A DNA stretch of 64,000 nt from Thermoplasmata archaeon (GTDB lineage: Archaea; Thermoplasmatota; Thermoplasmata; Thermoplasmatales; Thermoplasmataceae), in NCBI GenBank assembly GCA_021809755.1, contig JAJZJZ010000002.1, forward strand, positions 31,731 to 95,730, in the 5' to 3' direction. Shown in pieces: positions 19,315-30,600 of this stretch (positions within the stretch are counted from its first letter, which is position 1; every line of letters begins with the position of its first letter). The notes beneath the pieces were generated by a model that saw only the letters and a list, made by a program, of their open reading frames with translations, was not told the DNA's origin and ran no database searches. The translations under genes were made by a program, and so were the position numbers.

Positions 19315-20081
19315 GCGGAATAATAGAAAGCATTGGGATTTTTACCCTCATAGGAATAATAACAGGCATTCTTACGGGAATAACAGGATCGAGTGGTGTT
19401 ATAATTGTTGTTCCCAGCATGACGTTCCTTGGATATTCATTTCACATAGCGGTGGGTACGAGTCTGTTTGTCGATGTGATCACAACAGCTTCAGTAGTTT
19501 ATGTTTATACAAAAGGGAAAAAGATAGAGTGGCGCATAGGGCTCATTCTTGGAGGGGGTGCCTTAATAGGGGCACAAATCGGTGCCCATGTTGCAATCTT
19601 CATTAGCGATACTCCGCTTGAAATAATATTCACTATGGTTGCACTCATAATGGCACGGCAGTCGTTCCAAAGGGGAAAAAAGGGATTGAATATCAGGCAT
19701 CGTGATATTTCGCATCCAAATTGTCTTGGATTTTTAATCAGCTTACCAATAGGTATTATGACCGGAACGCTTGGAACCAGCGGTGGCATAATGTTCATAG
19801 CAGTCATGATGCTTTTATATTCACTGGATGCCAAGACCATGGTGGGAACTGCCACTCTATCCATGTTTGTTTCAGCAATGAGCGGTACCGCCGGTTATCT
19901 CGTACTCAACAGCGTTGATATAATCGGGGGATTAATCATAGGGGTTATATCACTAGTTTCCGGACTATATTTTGCGAGAAGAGCTCTTGGAATGGAAGAT
20001 AAAACTATCTATTATTTCCTTGGATCCGTGTTTATAATAGTTGCATTTCTCGAGGCGGTCAAGCTTGGCACAAATATTTAG
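19311..20081 (+). CDS. TauE/SafE-type sulfite exporter family permease
   Basis: GILTGITGSSGVIIVVPSM and GIMTGTLGTSGGIMFIAVM repeated motifs; GTG start overlaps the MFS gene end. Confidence 0.85.
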   Translation: MSGIIESIGIFTLIGIITGILTGITGSSGVIIVVPSMTFLGYSFHIAVGTSLFVDVITTASVVYVYTKGKKIEWRIGLILGGGALIGAQIGAHVAIFISDTPLEIIFTMVALIMARQSFQRGKKGLNIRHRDISHPNCLGFLISLPIGIMTGTLGTSGGIMFIAVMMLLYSLDAKTMVGTATLSMFVSAMSGTAGYLVLNSVDIIGGLIIGVISLVSGLYFARRALGMEDKTIYYFLGSVFIIVAFLEAVKLGTNI

Positions 20082-20352
20082 ATTAACATGGTACATTCTA
20101 TAGTCGGACCAAAAACATAAAATCAGGGGGAATAGGAATTGAATGAATATATCGTATGCACCAGTGAAAGTATCACTTTTCCGATTCATCAACAGTATAA
20201 GAACATCCTAATACCACTAAGGGTGTATAATTTTCCCCTCTCAAATGTTAAAATAGGTCAAATATTCAGGGATAATGCGAATTTTAGGCATTATACAAGA
20301 GTTTACAATATTTAATAGCAAAACGTTTTAAATATTGACATGTTGCTTATAT

Positions 20353-21288
20353 ATGCTGGTAAGAGACATAGATCGAAAACTCGACATGCGGGTAATCCTC
20401 CGTCTAAGGCAAAACACCGAACTTTTCAATCTCACCAGGGAATTGAAAGGGAAATTCCCAGTATTCTTATTCAACCGCAACGAAGAAACATGGATGAGCA
20501 CATATTTTCCCAAGGAACAAAAAAACCAGAGGCTTGAAATCGTTCTGAAAACACTTCAGGGAATTGAAAAAGAAAACTCTTTTGTCATAGATTCAAGGAT
20601 AAACAATGTCAAAGACCTCAGGATTGTGAACAAGCTCATTGAAATCCCTTCATTTATTATCAACAGATCAGACATGAACAACGGCTTCCTGAATATATAT
20701 GCCAGATTCCACAGTACACACTTGCCCGATGTATCAGAGAACCTCTCAGCTTATACTGGCGATTTGGAAAATTCCAGAGTTGAATGGCTCGGACCGAATC
20801 CTGGAATAATAAAGACAATGGATCTCATAAATTCTGAATATCCCGTGTCGCTTGTCACTTATGTTGTAAAGCTTGAGGGGGAAAACAAAGCCTTGTCCGA
20901 ACTTGCAAATAACGCGAATACATTGGTTGAAATTAAGAACAGCCAGATGAGTGATGGCAAATTCCAGGCTGTGATGTACAGCAATTCAGATTTAACCAAA
21001 TTAATAAAAGGAATTAATGTGATATCAAAGGAGGACGGTATCTTTGAAATGCCCCTGACCGATGAAATTCTGGAGTTAGTGAGAGATGCATCAAACCGTG
21101 ATCACATAATGAGGCTGAGGTTCTTTATCAAACCAAAGGATGGAAATCTTGAAGTTACAGTTTTTCTCCCAAGTTCATTGCTCTATGAATATTATTCAGT
21201 TCTTTATAATTTAACAAGGAAGATGGGTGGAAGAATCATTACAAAATATATATTGCCATACACACCAGATGTCTGGGATTTCATTTAG
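20353..21288 (+). CDS. Conserved hypothetical protein, possibly an archaeal transcriptional regulator
   Basis: Long open frame with coding composition; start chosen at MLVRDIDRKL. Confidence 0.55.
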   Translation: MLVRDIDRKLDMRVILRLRQNTELFNLTRELKGKFPVFLFNRNEETWMSTYFPKEQKNQRLEIVLKTLQGIEKENSFVIDSRINNVKDLRIVNKLIEIPSFIINRSDMNNGFLNIYARFHSTHLPDVSENLSAYTGDLENSRVEWLGPNPGIIKTMDLINSEYPVSLVTYVVKLEGENKALSELANNANTLVEIKNSQMSDGKFQAVMYSNSDLTKLIKGINVISKEDGIFEMPLTDEILELVRDASNRDHIMRLRFFIKPKDGNLEVTVFLPSSLLYEYYSVLYNLTRKMGGRIITKYILPYTPDVWDFI

Positions 21289-21477
21289 CCAGTCAAGTGT
21301 TATGGAGTCATAACACATGTGCTAATGAAAAGTTTATATTATTGGGTATTGCCCAGTCTGCAGAGATCATGGTAATTTTTCATTTCAAGAGAGTGACAAT
21401 GGAAAAGAACTCATATGCAATAGATTCGCGCGAGATATAGAGTAAAGCTAATTAATCATCTTGCACATTGCTATTCA

Positions 21478-24021
21478 ATGTCCTTTACAGGTTCAAAAAC
21501 GAGATTCATTGTTTCCATCATATCCATAGCCATTGTCCTTGTCATGATAAGTGTATCATTTGCAGGCATTCCGCCATTTTACAAACTGCTGAATCCAGCC
21601 ACCGGCATTATGGCACCCGGTCCATTACCTTATTCCCCTGGAGAGAAGAACCTTACAGTAAATGTAAATGGTGAAACATCAAATATTATTGTAAACATGC
21701 AATCCGATGGTTTCATAGGCATTGCTTCCAATAATACAAGAGGTGTCTATTATGAGCAGGGATACCTTGAAGCAAAATACCGTCTTGAAGAGATGACAAT
21801 TCTTGAACTGACTGCTCAGGGAAACCTTTCAAGCGTTGTTGGTCCATCAGTAGTATCCATGGACGTATTCTACAGAGAATTGATGGATAACCAGGTTGCA
21901 CAGGAGGAACTCAACAATCTATCAAGAACAGGTACCACATATCTGGCTCTTCAATATTTCGTTGAAGGTATTAATGCATACATCTCCAATCTGAATCCTG
22001 CTCAACTGCCCATACTGTTCAAGGTTCTCTCATTTTCTCCACAACTCTGGACAATAAAAGATGTTCTGGAGGTACAGCAGCTATTTCTCTGGGAAAACAG
22101 TGCAGGCGGTCTCGATCCAATATACTTCAATTACGCACTGGAAAAGATGCCGGAAAATGTGGTGAAGGCCTTATATCCGGCCTACCCTGCAGGGGTCCAG
22201 AATCCTATTGTACCATATTCTGTTAATCCATCCGTTTATAATGAACATGGGGACATTTCGAACCTTAGTCTTTACAATGCATCATGGTCTAATTACACCA
22301 AGCCGTTCACCAATATGGGAACATCTTCTGCAAACGTCGGCGGGCTTTCACTTTCGCAATTGCTGACAAGCATGAGATACCCATACAAAGATTTCGGCAG
22401 CAATGACTGGGCAGTTAACGGCCCCCTTACTAATAATCAGTCAGCCCTCATAGCGAATGATCCACATCTTACCACAAGCGTTCCTTCCATATGGATGGGT
22501 TTCCAGCTTGTGTCTCCAGGGCAGAATGTTGTTGGCGTGGTATTCCCAGGATTTCCCGGGGTTATTCTGGGGCACAATCCAAATGTTGGATGGGGGGCAA
22601 CAAACGGACAGGTTCAGGAGACCTATTTTTACGAAGAGTCGGTTAATGAGTCAAGACCATGGTACTATTATTCTAACAACTCATGGGTTCATTTTACAAT
22701 TTACAACGAAACCATAAATGTTAAGGGGGCTCACAGTGTTCAAATAGAAGTTAAAAGGGCTAATAACGGGGTTCTCGTTCAGAATGGATGCTTCCCCATA
22801 GCCATGGACTGGACAGGATTGTCACCATCCTATGAAATATCATTCTTCCTCCATATTGATAAGACAGGCAGCGTAATGCAGTTTCAGCAAAACGCTTCAA
22901 AATACTTTAAGGTAGCAATACAGAACTGGGCTGTTGCCGACATATATGGAAACATCGGTATCTTTCCATATGGAGATTACCCTATCATTGAAAAGGGGAA
23001 TCCAAGGGGTATTCTACCAGGTACTGGAGGATATAACTGGGTTGGCTTTATTCCAATCAATCAGGAGCCATATCTTTACAACCCATCAAGAGGCTATGTA
23101 TTCTCCGCAAACCAGATAACCGTTTCAAGCAATTATCCTTATTACGTTGGTTGGGACTACGAATCCGGATACAGAGCAGATGAAATTCATCTTCTGTTAA
23201 ATTCAACAAAAGGCTTTGATACAGCCAAAATGGAGGCCGTTCAATTAACAATTCACGATTATACAACAAACATATTCCTACCCAAGCTTATTAGCGCAAT
23301 GAAGGAGACAGGTTTCGGGAACTCAACCATATACAATGAACTCCAGAACTGGAACGGTAACATGACAATTAATTCCACGGCCGCAACAATATATTACTAC
23401 TGGATACAGAATTTTGTAAATGATGTTTTCTCTCCTTATATGACCTATTATAATATCACAGCATCTGAGGGTCTTGGTCAGGTATCATTCTTCCTTGGAA
23501 GTGACGACTATTACCATGGGCCACTAATAGAAGATTTGGTGAACTGGACAATGAACTATCCCGATGTTCAGTGGTTCTCAAACCCGGTAACCGGAGTTCA
23601 TGAAACAGCCACAAGCCAGATGATGCTTGCACTCAACAAAACCTTATCATACCTAAATAATAAATACGGAAAAATTTCAAATTCATGGCAGTGGGGGGAT
23701 ATTCATAAACGCTATCTGTCAAGTCTCTTTGGAATCAACTCATTCAACACATCTGAAATACCTGCTGCAGGAGACGGCAACACAATCAATGCAGCATATG
23801 GAACAATTTCCGACTTTGGTCCATCATGGAGAATGGTTGCAAACATGTCGCATGCATATACCAGCGTTGGAATATACCCGGGGGGAATATCGGAGAATCC
23901 CATAAGCCAGTATTATGAAAACGATTTCGTCCCATGGAACGATGGCATTTACTACCGGTTGATCCCGTTGACAGCACCTGCACAGTTCTTCTATATGTAT
24001 CCGGGAGGTGAAAGTCCATGA
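21478..24021 (+). CDS. Penicillin acylase-family Ntn hydrolase, secreted or membrane-anchored
   Basis: GSNDWAVNGPLTNNQSALIANDPHL (new N-terminal Ser motif), GHNPNVGWGATN, WAVADIYGNIG; N-terminal signal/TM. Confidence 0.92.
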   Translation: MSFTGSKTRFIVSIISIAIVLVMISVSFAGIPPFYKLLNPATGIMAPGPLPYSPGEKNLTVNVNGETSNIIVNMQSDGFIGIASNNTRGVYYEQGYLEAKYRLEEMTILELTAQGNLSSVVGPSVVSMDVFYRELMDNQVAQEELNNLSRTGTTYLALQYFVEGINAYISNLNPAQLPILFKVLSFSPQLWTIKDVLEVQQLFLWENSAGGLDPIYFNYALEKMPENVVKALYPAYPAGVQNPIVPYSVNPSVYNEHGDISNLSLYNASWSNYTKPFTNMGTSSANVGGLSLSQLLTSMRYPYKDFGSNDWAVNGPLTNNQSALIANDPHLTTSVPSIWMGFQLVSPGQNVVGVVFPGFPGVILGHNPNVGWGATNGQVQETYFYEESVNESRPWYYYSNNSWVHFTIYNETINVKGAHSVQIEVKRANNGVLVQNGCFPIAMDWTGLSPSYEISFFLHIDKTGSVMQFQQNASKYFKVAIQNWAVADIYGNIGIFPYGDYPIIEKGNPRGILPGTGGYNWVGFIPINQEPYLYNPSRGYVFSANQITVSSNYPYYVGWDYESGYRADEIHLLLNSTKGFDTAKMEAVQLTIHDYTTNIFLPKLISAMKETGFGNSTIYNELQNWNGNMTINSTAATIYYYWIQNFVNDVFSPYMTYYNITASEGLGQVSFFLGSDDYYHGPLIEDLVNWTMNYPDVQWFSNPVTGVHETATSQMMLALNKTLSYLNNKYGKISNSWQWGDIHKRYLSSLFGINSFNTSEIPAAGDGNTINAAYGTISDFGPSWRMVANMSHAYTSVGIYPGGISENPISQYYENDFVPWNDGIYYRLIPLTAPAQFFYMYPGGESP

Positions 24022-24383
24022 ACAAAAAAGTGTTATTTCTTCTTGCTTATGCTGTAAATCTCATTTCATCTCTCCTTCTTGCGGTATATGGATTATGGTA
24101 TCTTATCTTCATTCCCGCTTTGGCAATAGGGCTTATTTTTGCAGGCAGAGAATTCAAAGCATCCATTGCCGGTATATTTGGTGCCATAGGTGTCTTTTTT
24201 TCCATACTTGTTTACCAACCGGGATTTAGGATAGGGGAAGCATCCCTGCTTGCAGGAATAATAGGAATTCCCTTCGGTCCTGTTATTGTCATTCTGATTA
24301 TGCTTGTAATATCATTCCTTCTTGTATTTCTTGGAACAGAAATTGGTTGCTCAACAAGGAACTGGAAAGTGCAGAAGGTGTGA
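24018..24383 (+). CDS. Small integral membrane protein coupled to the acylase gene
   Basis: ATG overlaps the acylase stop; four hydrophobic segments. Confidence 0.65.
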   Translation: MNKKVLFLLAYAVNLISSLLLAVYGLWYLIFIPALAIGLIFAGREFKASIAGIFGAIGVFFSILVYQPGFRIGEASLLAGIIGIPFGPVIVILIMLVISFLLVFLGTEIGCSTRNWKVQKV

Positions 24384-24569
24384 ATCTCAGGAATTTATCA
24401 CAAATTACAATTACAATTTCTTATTCGAGTAGAAGAAATATAATCTATTTATCTTAAGGCCATTCTGTTCTTCTTCTCATCAAAAGATAGATAAAAACAG
24501 CAATTTTAATAATTCAAAGACTTTTCCATTCTTTCAATTACAGAGAATTTTGGTATCGATTAGTAACAT

Positions 24570-25175
24570 ATGATTTACTTGAACGGTTACTCATACGTCA
24601 GTAACTATAATTCCAGTAGCGTCTCTGTCATAGCCGGCACAACAAATAAGGTTGTTTCAAATATTACGGTGGGATTAGATCCTATTGGGGCAGTCTTCGA
24701 TTCGTTGAATGGTTACATATACGTTACAAAAGGAAATTCATTTAACGTTTCTAGTCAAACAAGCCCTTATTGCGGCAGCCTTTCAGTGATAAATGGTTCA
24801 ACCAATAGCGTTGTTTCAGCAATTAACTTAGGATCGGACCCGATCGGTTCAACCTTTGACTCAGAAAACGGTTACATATATGTTTCAATTTCAGATACAG
24901 GCGAAATCTGCATAATAAACGGTTCAACAAACTGTGTTATTTCGGACATTCAAGTTGGAGTGAATCCATATGGGGTGGCATTTGATTCTTCCAATGGCTA
25001 TCCATATGTAACAAACTTCGGTTCAGGATCTGTAAGCATTATATACATCGAGAGTCCTTTTAAATCACCCGACCCTCCTGATCTGGGAACATATGCCCTA
25101 ATTGGCGGGGTTATTGCTACTGCAGGAATACTCACTACAGTTGTACTGATAAGGAGGAGAAAAAGCACTCCTTAA
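24570..25175 (+). CDS. YVTN/YncE-like beta-propeller surface protein, apparently N-terminally truncated
   Basis: Repeats NGYIYVT...SVINGSTNSVVSxIxLGxDPIG; C-terminal TM and RRRK tail; no signal peptide. Confidence 0.7.
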   Translation: MIYLNGYSYVSNYNSSSVSVIAGTTNKVVSNITVGLDPIGAVFDSLNGYIYVTKGNSFNVSSQTSPYCGSLSVINGSTNSVVSAINLGSDPIGSTFDSENGYIYVSISDTGEICIINGSTNCVISDIQVGVNPYGVAFDSSNGYPYVTNFGSGSVSIIYIESPFKSPDPPDLGTYALIGGVIATAGILTTVVLIRRRKSTP

Positions 25176-25266
25176 TCTATTTGAGATTTTTTAGCCAAAA
25201 TTAAGGTTTCCGTTACGCAAGTTAGGGCCAACATTCTGAAGAGGTTAAGTGAGCGTCTTAGAAAAG

Positions 25267-25305
25267 AATACCTCTGATAAACAGGAAGGCTAAGACAGAG
25301 GTATT
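25267..25305. repeat. Perfect 10-bp inverted repeat AATACCTCTG...CAGAGGTATT
   Basis: Arms 25267-25276 and 25296-25305, 19-nt loop. Confidence 0.7.
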
Positions 25306-25748
25306 ACTCTCAATGATGAGAAACTACCATATTAAAAAAAGAGATAAGGATGCAATTTCTTAGACCTTTCTTTATGGATAGGTCTATATTCGATTAATAT
25401 TATTTATAGGAGAGATGAGACAGAGCATAGTGAATCAAGCAACCTTTATCGATGAGAAATACTAACTACCTTATGTCATCCTTCTATTCCGCAATTCTTT
25501 CTCCAATATAATTCCTCATCTACATATAAATACTGGAGTTAGGGTGTGTTTATTTTATCGCTTTCTTCAATTTTATTTCATGAAGGTAATAGCTGTGTTT
25601 CTTTGAAATATGGAATTCATGCATTAATCAGGGGGTTAAGTGACCGCCATAAAAAGAAGAAATTGCAAATCATATAACGGATAAACTTGCGGGTTAGAGA
25701 TTAAAAACATTGTTAAATATAATATCATATTATTGAACTGTATTTGTA

Positions 25749-26141
25749 ATGAAGTCTAAGATTAGAGTCGAATTCTCAGCAGAGCAAATAACAGTAGGAG
25801 ATAGGAAATATGATCCTAAAAATTGCACTATTAAGGGTATTAAGGGAAAGAACAGAGCTGCTGGATACCTTTCCATAGCTCTCATAGCTATCACTTCATT
25901 CTTGACTTTCATATTTTTAATGAAAATTCTTCACCTAAGTGAAGCATCAATCTATTATTCAATCCTATTCAGTTCCACGGTCTTTATTGCTGTTCTTTGT
26001 TCAATATACATATATATTAATTATGTATTGAATTATCTTGGAATTTATTGTGATGGGAGATTAATATTTAAAGTTGGAAACATCCGACGCAACCGCAAAA
26101 TTAAAAGAACGATTGTAGATGTTTTTGAAAAAAATAGTTAA
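25749..26141 (+). CDS. Small two-TM protein resembling the 60070-60480 product
   Basis: RVEFSAEQITVGDRKYDPKNCTIKGIKG followed by a TM hairpin; same layout as MEVEISENKVIIQGKAYVADNIKVTLKEL plus TM hairpin. Confidence 0.55.
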   Translation: MKSKIRVEFSAEQITVGDRKYDPKNCTIKGIKGKNRAAGYLSIALIAITSFLTFIFLMKILHLSEASIYYSILFSSTVFIAVLCSIYIYINYVLNYLGIYCDGRLIFKVGNIRRNRKIKRTIVDVFEKNS

Positions 26142-26570
26142 ATCTAAGCTATGGGACATAGAGACTATTATTATGACAATCATTTTAACTCTATTTTGTC
26201 AGCTCCCCTCTCTTTACATTATCTGCCTTTTCTGCTCGATTGCCTTAAAAGAAATCGGCCCTCATTGATCGCAATCTGAGATTTCCTCTTCAGTGACCCA
26301 CCAGCTCAGGTTTCATCTTTTTTGTGATTTGTCAAACCACATGCTTTCCTAAACATTTCCTGTATCTTGTAAATGTGTCTGTTACACTGGTTGACTCGAC
26401 TATAGGTTTCCCTTGATGAGGTTTTTCGATTTTCTGGAAGAATAAATATTTATCTTCATCCCCCTTAGCAATGTCACTCATTCATATTCATTTGTTATGA
26501 TTTCTCAAAGAAAACACCACGCGTAATGAACAACCAAATCACCACTCCAAGCATTGTAAGTGGAAAGAAT

Positions 26571-26608
26571 TAGTTGGCGATTTTGGTAAATATTCAATTG
26601 GCGTTGCC
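26571..26608. mobile_element. Solo IS21 right-end relic
   Basis: ttggcgattttggtaaatattcaattggcgttg closely matches the end of the 1170-3300 element (ttggcgattttggggaatattcaactggcgttg). Confidence 0.7.
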
Positions 26609-27061
26609 ACTACGAATACATGAGGAAAATAGGAGTTAGAATCATTAAAACCAAACCGCAATGATGCATGGGATGTGACCATCTGAGAACCATATGATTA
26701 AAATGGTCACCTACAGTTCTATGAGGGGAACTTGACTAAACCTCCACCCTGACCTGGATGTCGGGTTTTGTTAAGAGAAATCTATCCAGTCCTCTACCCT
26801 ACCTCATCATAGGAAAATTCCTTAATTTTATTAAAAACATAGAAAGGAAGTGTTTCCATATCTTAAGTATCCAAATGTGGCTAAGACATCAGTTAAAGCG
26901 CAACAGCATTTCTCCATACAGTCATGGCTCTTCAAGCGTTGGTTCAAGACAAAAGAAGGATCATTGAACACATCATTCTGGTATTATCGCTATTTATCAA
27001 TAGGAATGTGACAATGTAAATCAAGCTATGGCGGCAAAAGACTATTAGTATTCTGATCATT

Positions 27062-27517
27062 TTAAGCTGATTGTACCAGTTCTATTCTCCTCGCAATAGC
27101 TGCTTTTTCCATTACTTCGTCTGAAAATGGACCCGTTCTCAGTGTTCCCGATATGAGACTTTCTTTTCCTTTGTCCACAAGCTCAAGAATCTTCTTTCTT
27201 GTCATTGGATGAATCATATTCTTTCTCAATCCTCTCCTGTAACTTGCAAATTTGGAAGCTACATTAACTGATCCGAATACCAGTTTCACGTATTCAGGTA
27301 TTCCAAGATTCTGGAATATTGCAAGTTTATCGCCATTACGGGAAAGGAGTCTTCCCGTTGCAAGATTGCCTGTTCTTTTCCTTACATTGCGCCTGATCTT
27401 GCGGAAGAACTGTTCCATCGAATTGTTTGTCCTCGGTATTGTACCTTCCTTATTCTGTGCGAACAGATGCTTTTCCCATTTCTCGTATGCAGATATAATC
27501 TGTTTAGCGATATCCAT
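27062..27517 (-). pseudogene. C-terminal fragment of a transposase
   Basis: TNNSMEQFFRKIRRNVRKRTGN is a recognisable transposase C-terminal block; no N-terminal catalytic domain. Confidence 0.65.
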
Positions 27518-27656
27518 CTTGAAATGTTTTTCGCATATTGGGACAAAAATGAAAATTAATTAAGAAGCAGACCAATGTTCAAAATATTTGATTTCTATCC
27601 CTTCAACGGGAGGGAACAGTAAGCATCTACAAATAATAATATCACATCCATGAAAG

Positions 27657-30600
27657 GTGGACTCTGATAATGATATCGCGGTGATGCACGGAACCTGCCG
27701 TATCACCGAGACGGGGATGAGTTTCTTCTTCTGGTCGGAAATTTCTGGCGCAAGGAAGCGAAAAGGTATGGTGATCCACCCGTTCTCCAATAGCGCGAAA
27801 AACACTTTCAGCCTTCTTCATCGTGCAGGCGTCCTGAATGAAAGTGCCATAAAATACGAAAAACTGAAAGCATATTTCCCATCATCCGATGATTTGCCCT
27901 TGCCTTCAGGAGAACTTTCCGGTCTCGTTCAGGAGGCAAGTAGTGGCGAGAATGCTGTTTACCTGATGAGAGAATGGGAAGTACCTGTGGTCATGCTTGG
28001 GATCGACGATGCATTCAGCGCACTTCTAAGCATGAATGATAATTCCGCCGAGATCGGGGTTATTATGGGGAGCGACCTGAAGTTCTGGGAATCAGTGGCT
28101 GCTTTTGCCTTCAAACTTATGAATGAACAGAAATTTCTCCCTGCAGTAGTAGAGGAAGGACCTTCTGTAAGATCAAAGTGGGTCCCTCTTCTTGAAACAA
28201 ATGAGGATCAGAGTGGGCTTTATGAGATCATAAAGAACATGCCCGGGGTATGTCTCGCCTTCAATCACGATGAGGTCAATGCGGAAACCATGGTTAGAAT
28301 GTTTCTCTCATCAATCGTTGATAGTATTTGCAGGAAATTTGCTGCCATAAGGCATAATATTCCAGGTGAAAAAAGTACCGCCGGGGATACAATGAAATGG
28401 GTTGTGTCACTCTCCTCCCGTAATTCCCTTATAACATATAACAGGAGCCTTGTAATACAGAAGATCTCTTCATGGACCAGAAGGATACAGAGCAGGATTG
28501 AGTTCCCGATGAGGATGTGCTTTGATCTCGTTCCGCCACCCAATGACAGTAGCACATGGATTCTCAGGTTCATGGTCCAATCGAAAAGTGATCCAAGCCT
28601 CTTGATACCGTTCAGCAGAATATGGAATAGGAAGGATCTTGAGGCGTTGTCAATAATCAGGAAATTCTCAGAGTTTCCAGAAGAATTCCTGCTTCAATCG
28701 TTGGGTGTGGCACAATCCATATTTCCGCTTGTAAGAAAGAGCCTTCAATCGCAAAATCCCAGTGAGGTTGAACTATCTGCCGACGAGGTTTTCAAATTCC
28801 TCAAGAACTATAGTGGCATCCTGGGGGAGGCTGGCTTCGGTATTCTATTTCCTGACTGGTGGGGCAAAGCAGAAAGGAAGCTCGGTGTGAAGATCAAGGC
28901 TGCGCCAGCCTCCGGATCTGGGAAGGTTGGTCTCAACGCACTGATCAGCTATAATCTTGAAATTGTTGTTGATGGCGAGCCAATCTCGCCCGAAGACCTG
29001 GAGAAACTTTCCAGGCTGAAGGCGCCTCTGGTTCAGATAGGGAAGAAATGGGTAGAAGTTGATCAGGACAGGCTTAAGAAGATCCTGAAACTGATGAGCG
29101 AAAACAAGCAAGATCTCCCCCTGATGGATCTGCTTTCAATGGATGCGGAAAAGGGTAGCATACCCATAGTTGATATCTCTGGTGAAGGATGGGTCGGCAA
29201 GGTGCTCAACGGGAATACAAAACTCAAGACCATGAAAGAGCCTGAAAACTTTGTGGGCAAACTCAGAGAATACCAGAAGAGCGGGGCTTCATGGCTCACC
29301 TTCATGACCGGGATTGGAATGGGCTGCTGCCTTGCGGATGACATGGGCCTCGGAAAGACCATAGAGGTTATAGCTTTCCTTCTGGAAAGAAGAAGGAAGA
29401 CAAAGAAAACCGGTGTTTCCCTGATTGTTTGCCCGACATCAGTGATAAGCAACTGGGCGCACGAAATCAGGAAATTCTCACCATCTTTAAAGGTGGGAGT
29501 GCATCATGGTCTTTCACGAAGTAAGGATGCTGAATTCATGGAAAAACTGGAAGACTTTGACATAATTATGACGTCTTATGCGCTACTCCAGCGTGATATA
29601 GAGTTTCTCTCAAAGGTTGCATGGGATGGCGTGATCGCCGATGAAGCACAGTATGTGAAGAACTATTCTTCAAAGCAGAGCAAAGCCCTCCGCGCACTGA
29701 AAGCGGGATACCGTTTGGCACTCACCGGTACACCCATAGAAAACAGGCTTGAGGATCTCAGGTCTATCTTCGATTTCATAAACCCGGGATATCTTGGTGG
29801 CGAGAAAAGGTTCAGGGAACTCTTCTCCAGTCCAATAGAAAACGAGGGAAACGAGGAAGCTGCCAGTACACTGACCAGACTCGTGAATCCGTTCATTCTG
29901 CGACGGGTAAAGTCTGACAGGAAAATAATATCAGATCTTCCAGAAAAGGATGAGATGAAAGCCTATGTTCCGGTGACGGAGGAGCAGGCATCGCTCTACG
30001 ACGCAACCGTGAGTTCCATGATGGATGCGATTGCTGAGAAAGAAGGGATTGAAAGGAAGGGAATAATACTCTCAACGATAACCAAGCTGAAAAGACTCTT
30101 AGATCACCCGTCAATGGTTTCAGGGGACTCAGATCGGCGCATAGACAGGTCACAGAAGCTCATACGACTCATGGAAATGCTCCAGGAAATACATGGGAGC
30201 GGTGAAAAGACACTCATCTTCACGCAGTATGTGGAAGCCGGGAAGATAATTAAGGAAGCCATAATCAAGAGATTTCAGGAGGAAGCACTCTTCATGAGCG
30301 GAAGCACTCCCCGGATCATGAGGGAGCAGATGGTAGAGAGATTCCAGAATCCCGATGGTCCCAGAATTTTCGTTATATCTTTGAAGGCTGGCGGATTTGG
30401 TATCAATCTTACCGCTGCAAGCAACGTGATCCATTTTGACAGGTGGTGGAATCCATCGGTTGAGGATCAGGCAACGGATCGGGCTTACAGAATAGGGCAG
30501 TCCAAACTGGTACACGTTTACAAGTTCGTATCAACCGGAACGATTGAGGAAAAAATAGATGAGATAATAGAGGGAAAAAGTTCTCTCAGGAAGAAGATAG

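Noticed and set aside
28265-30515. Multiple minus-strand ORFs in the SNF2 gene
   Set aside because: Antisense shadows of the helicase frame.
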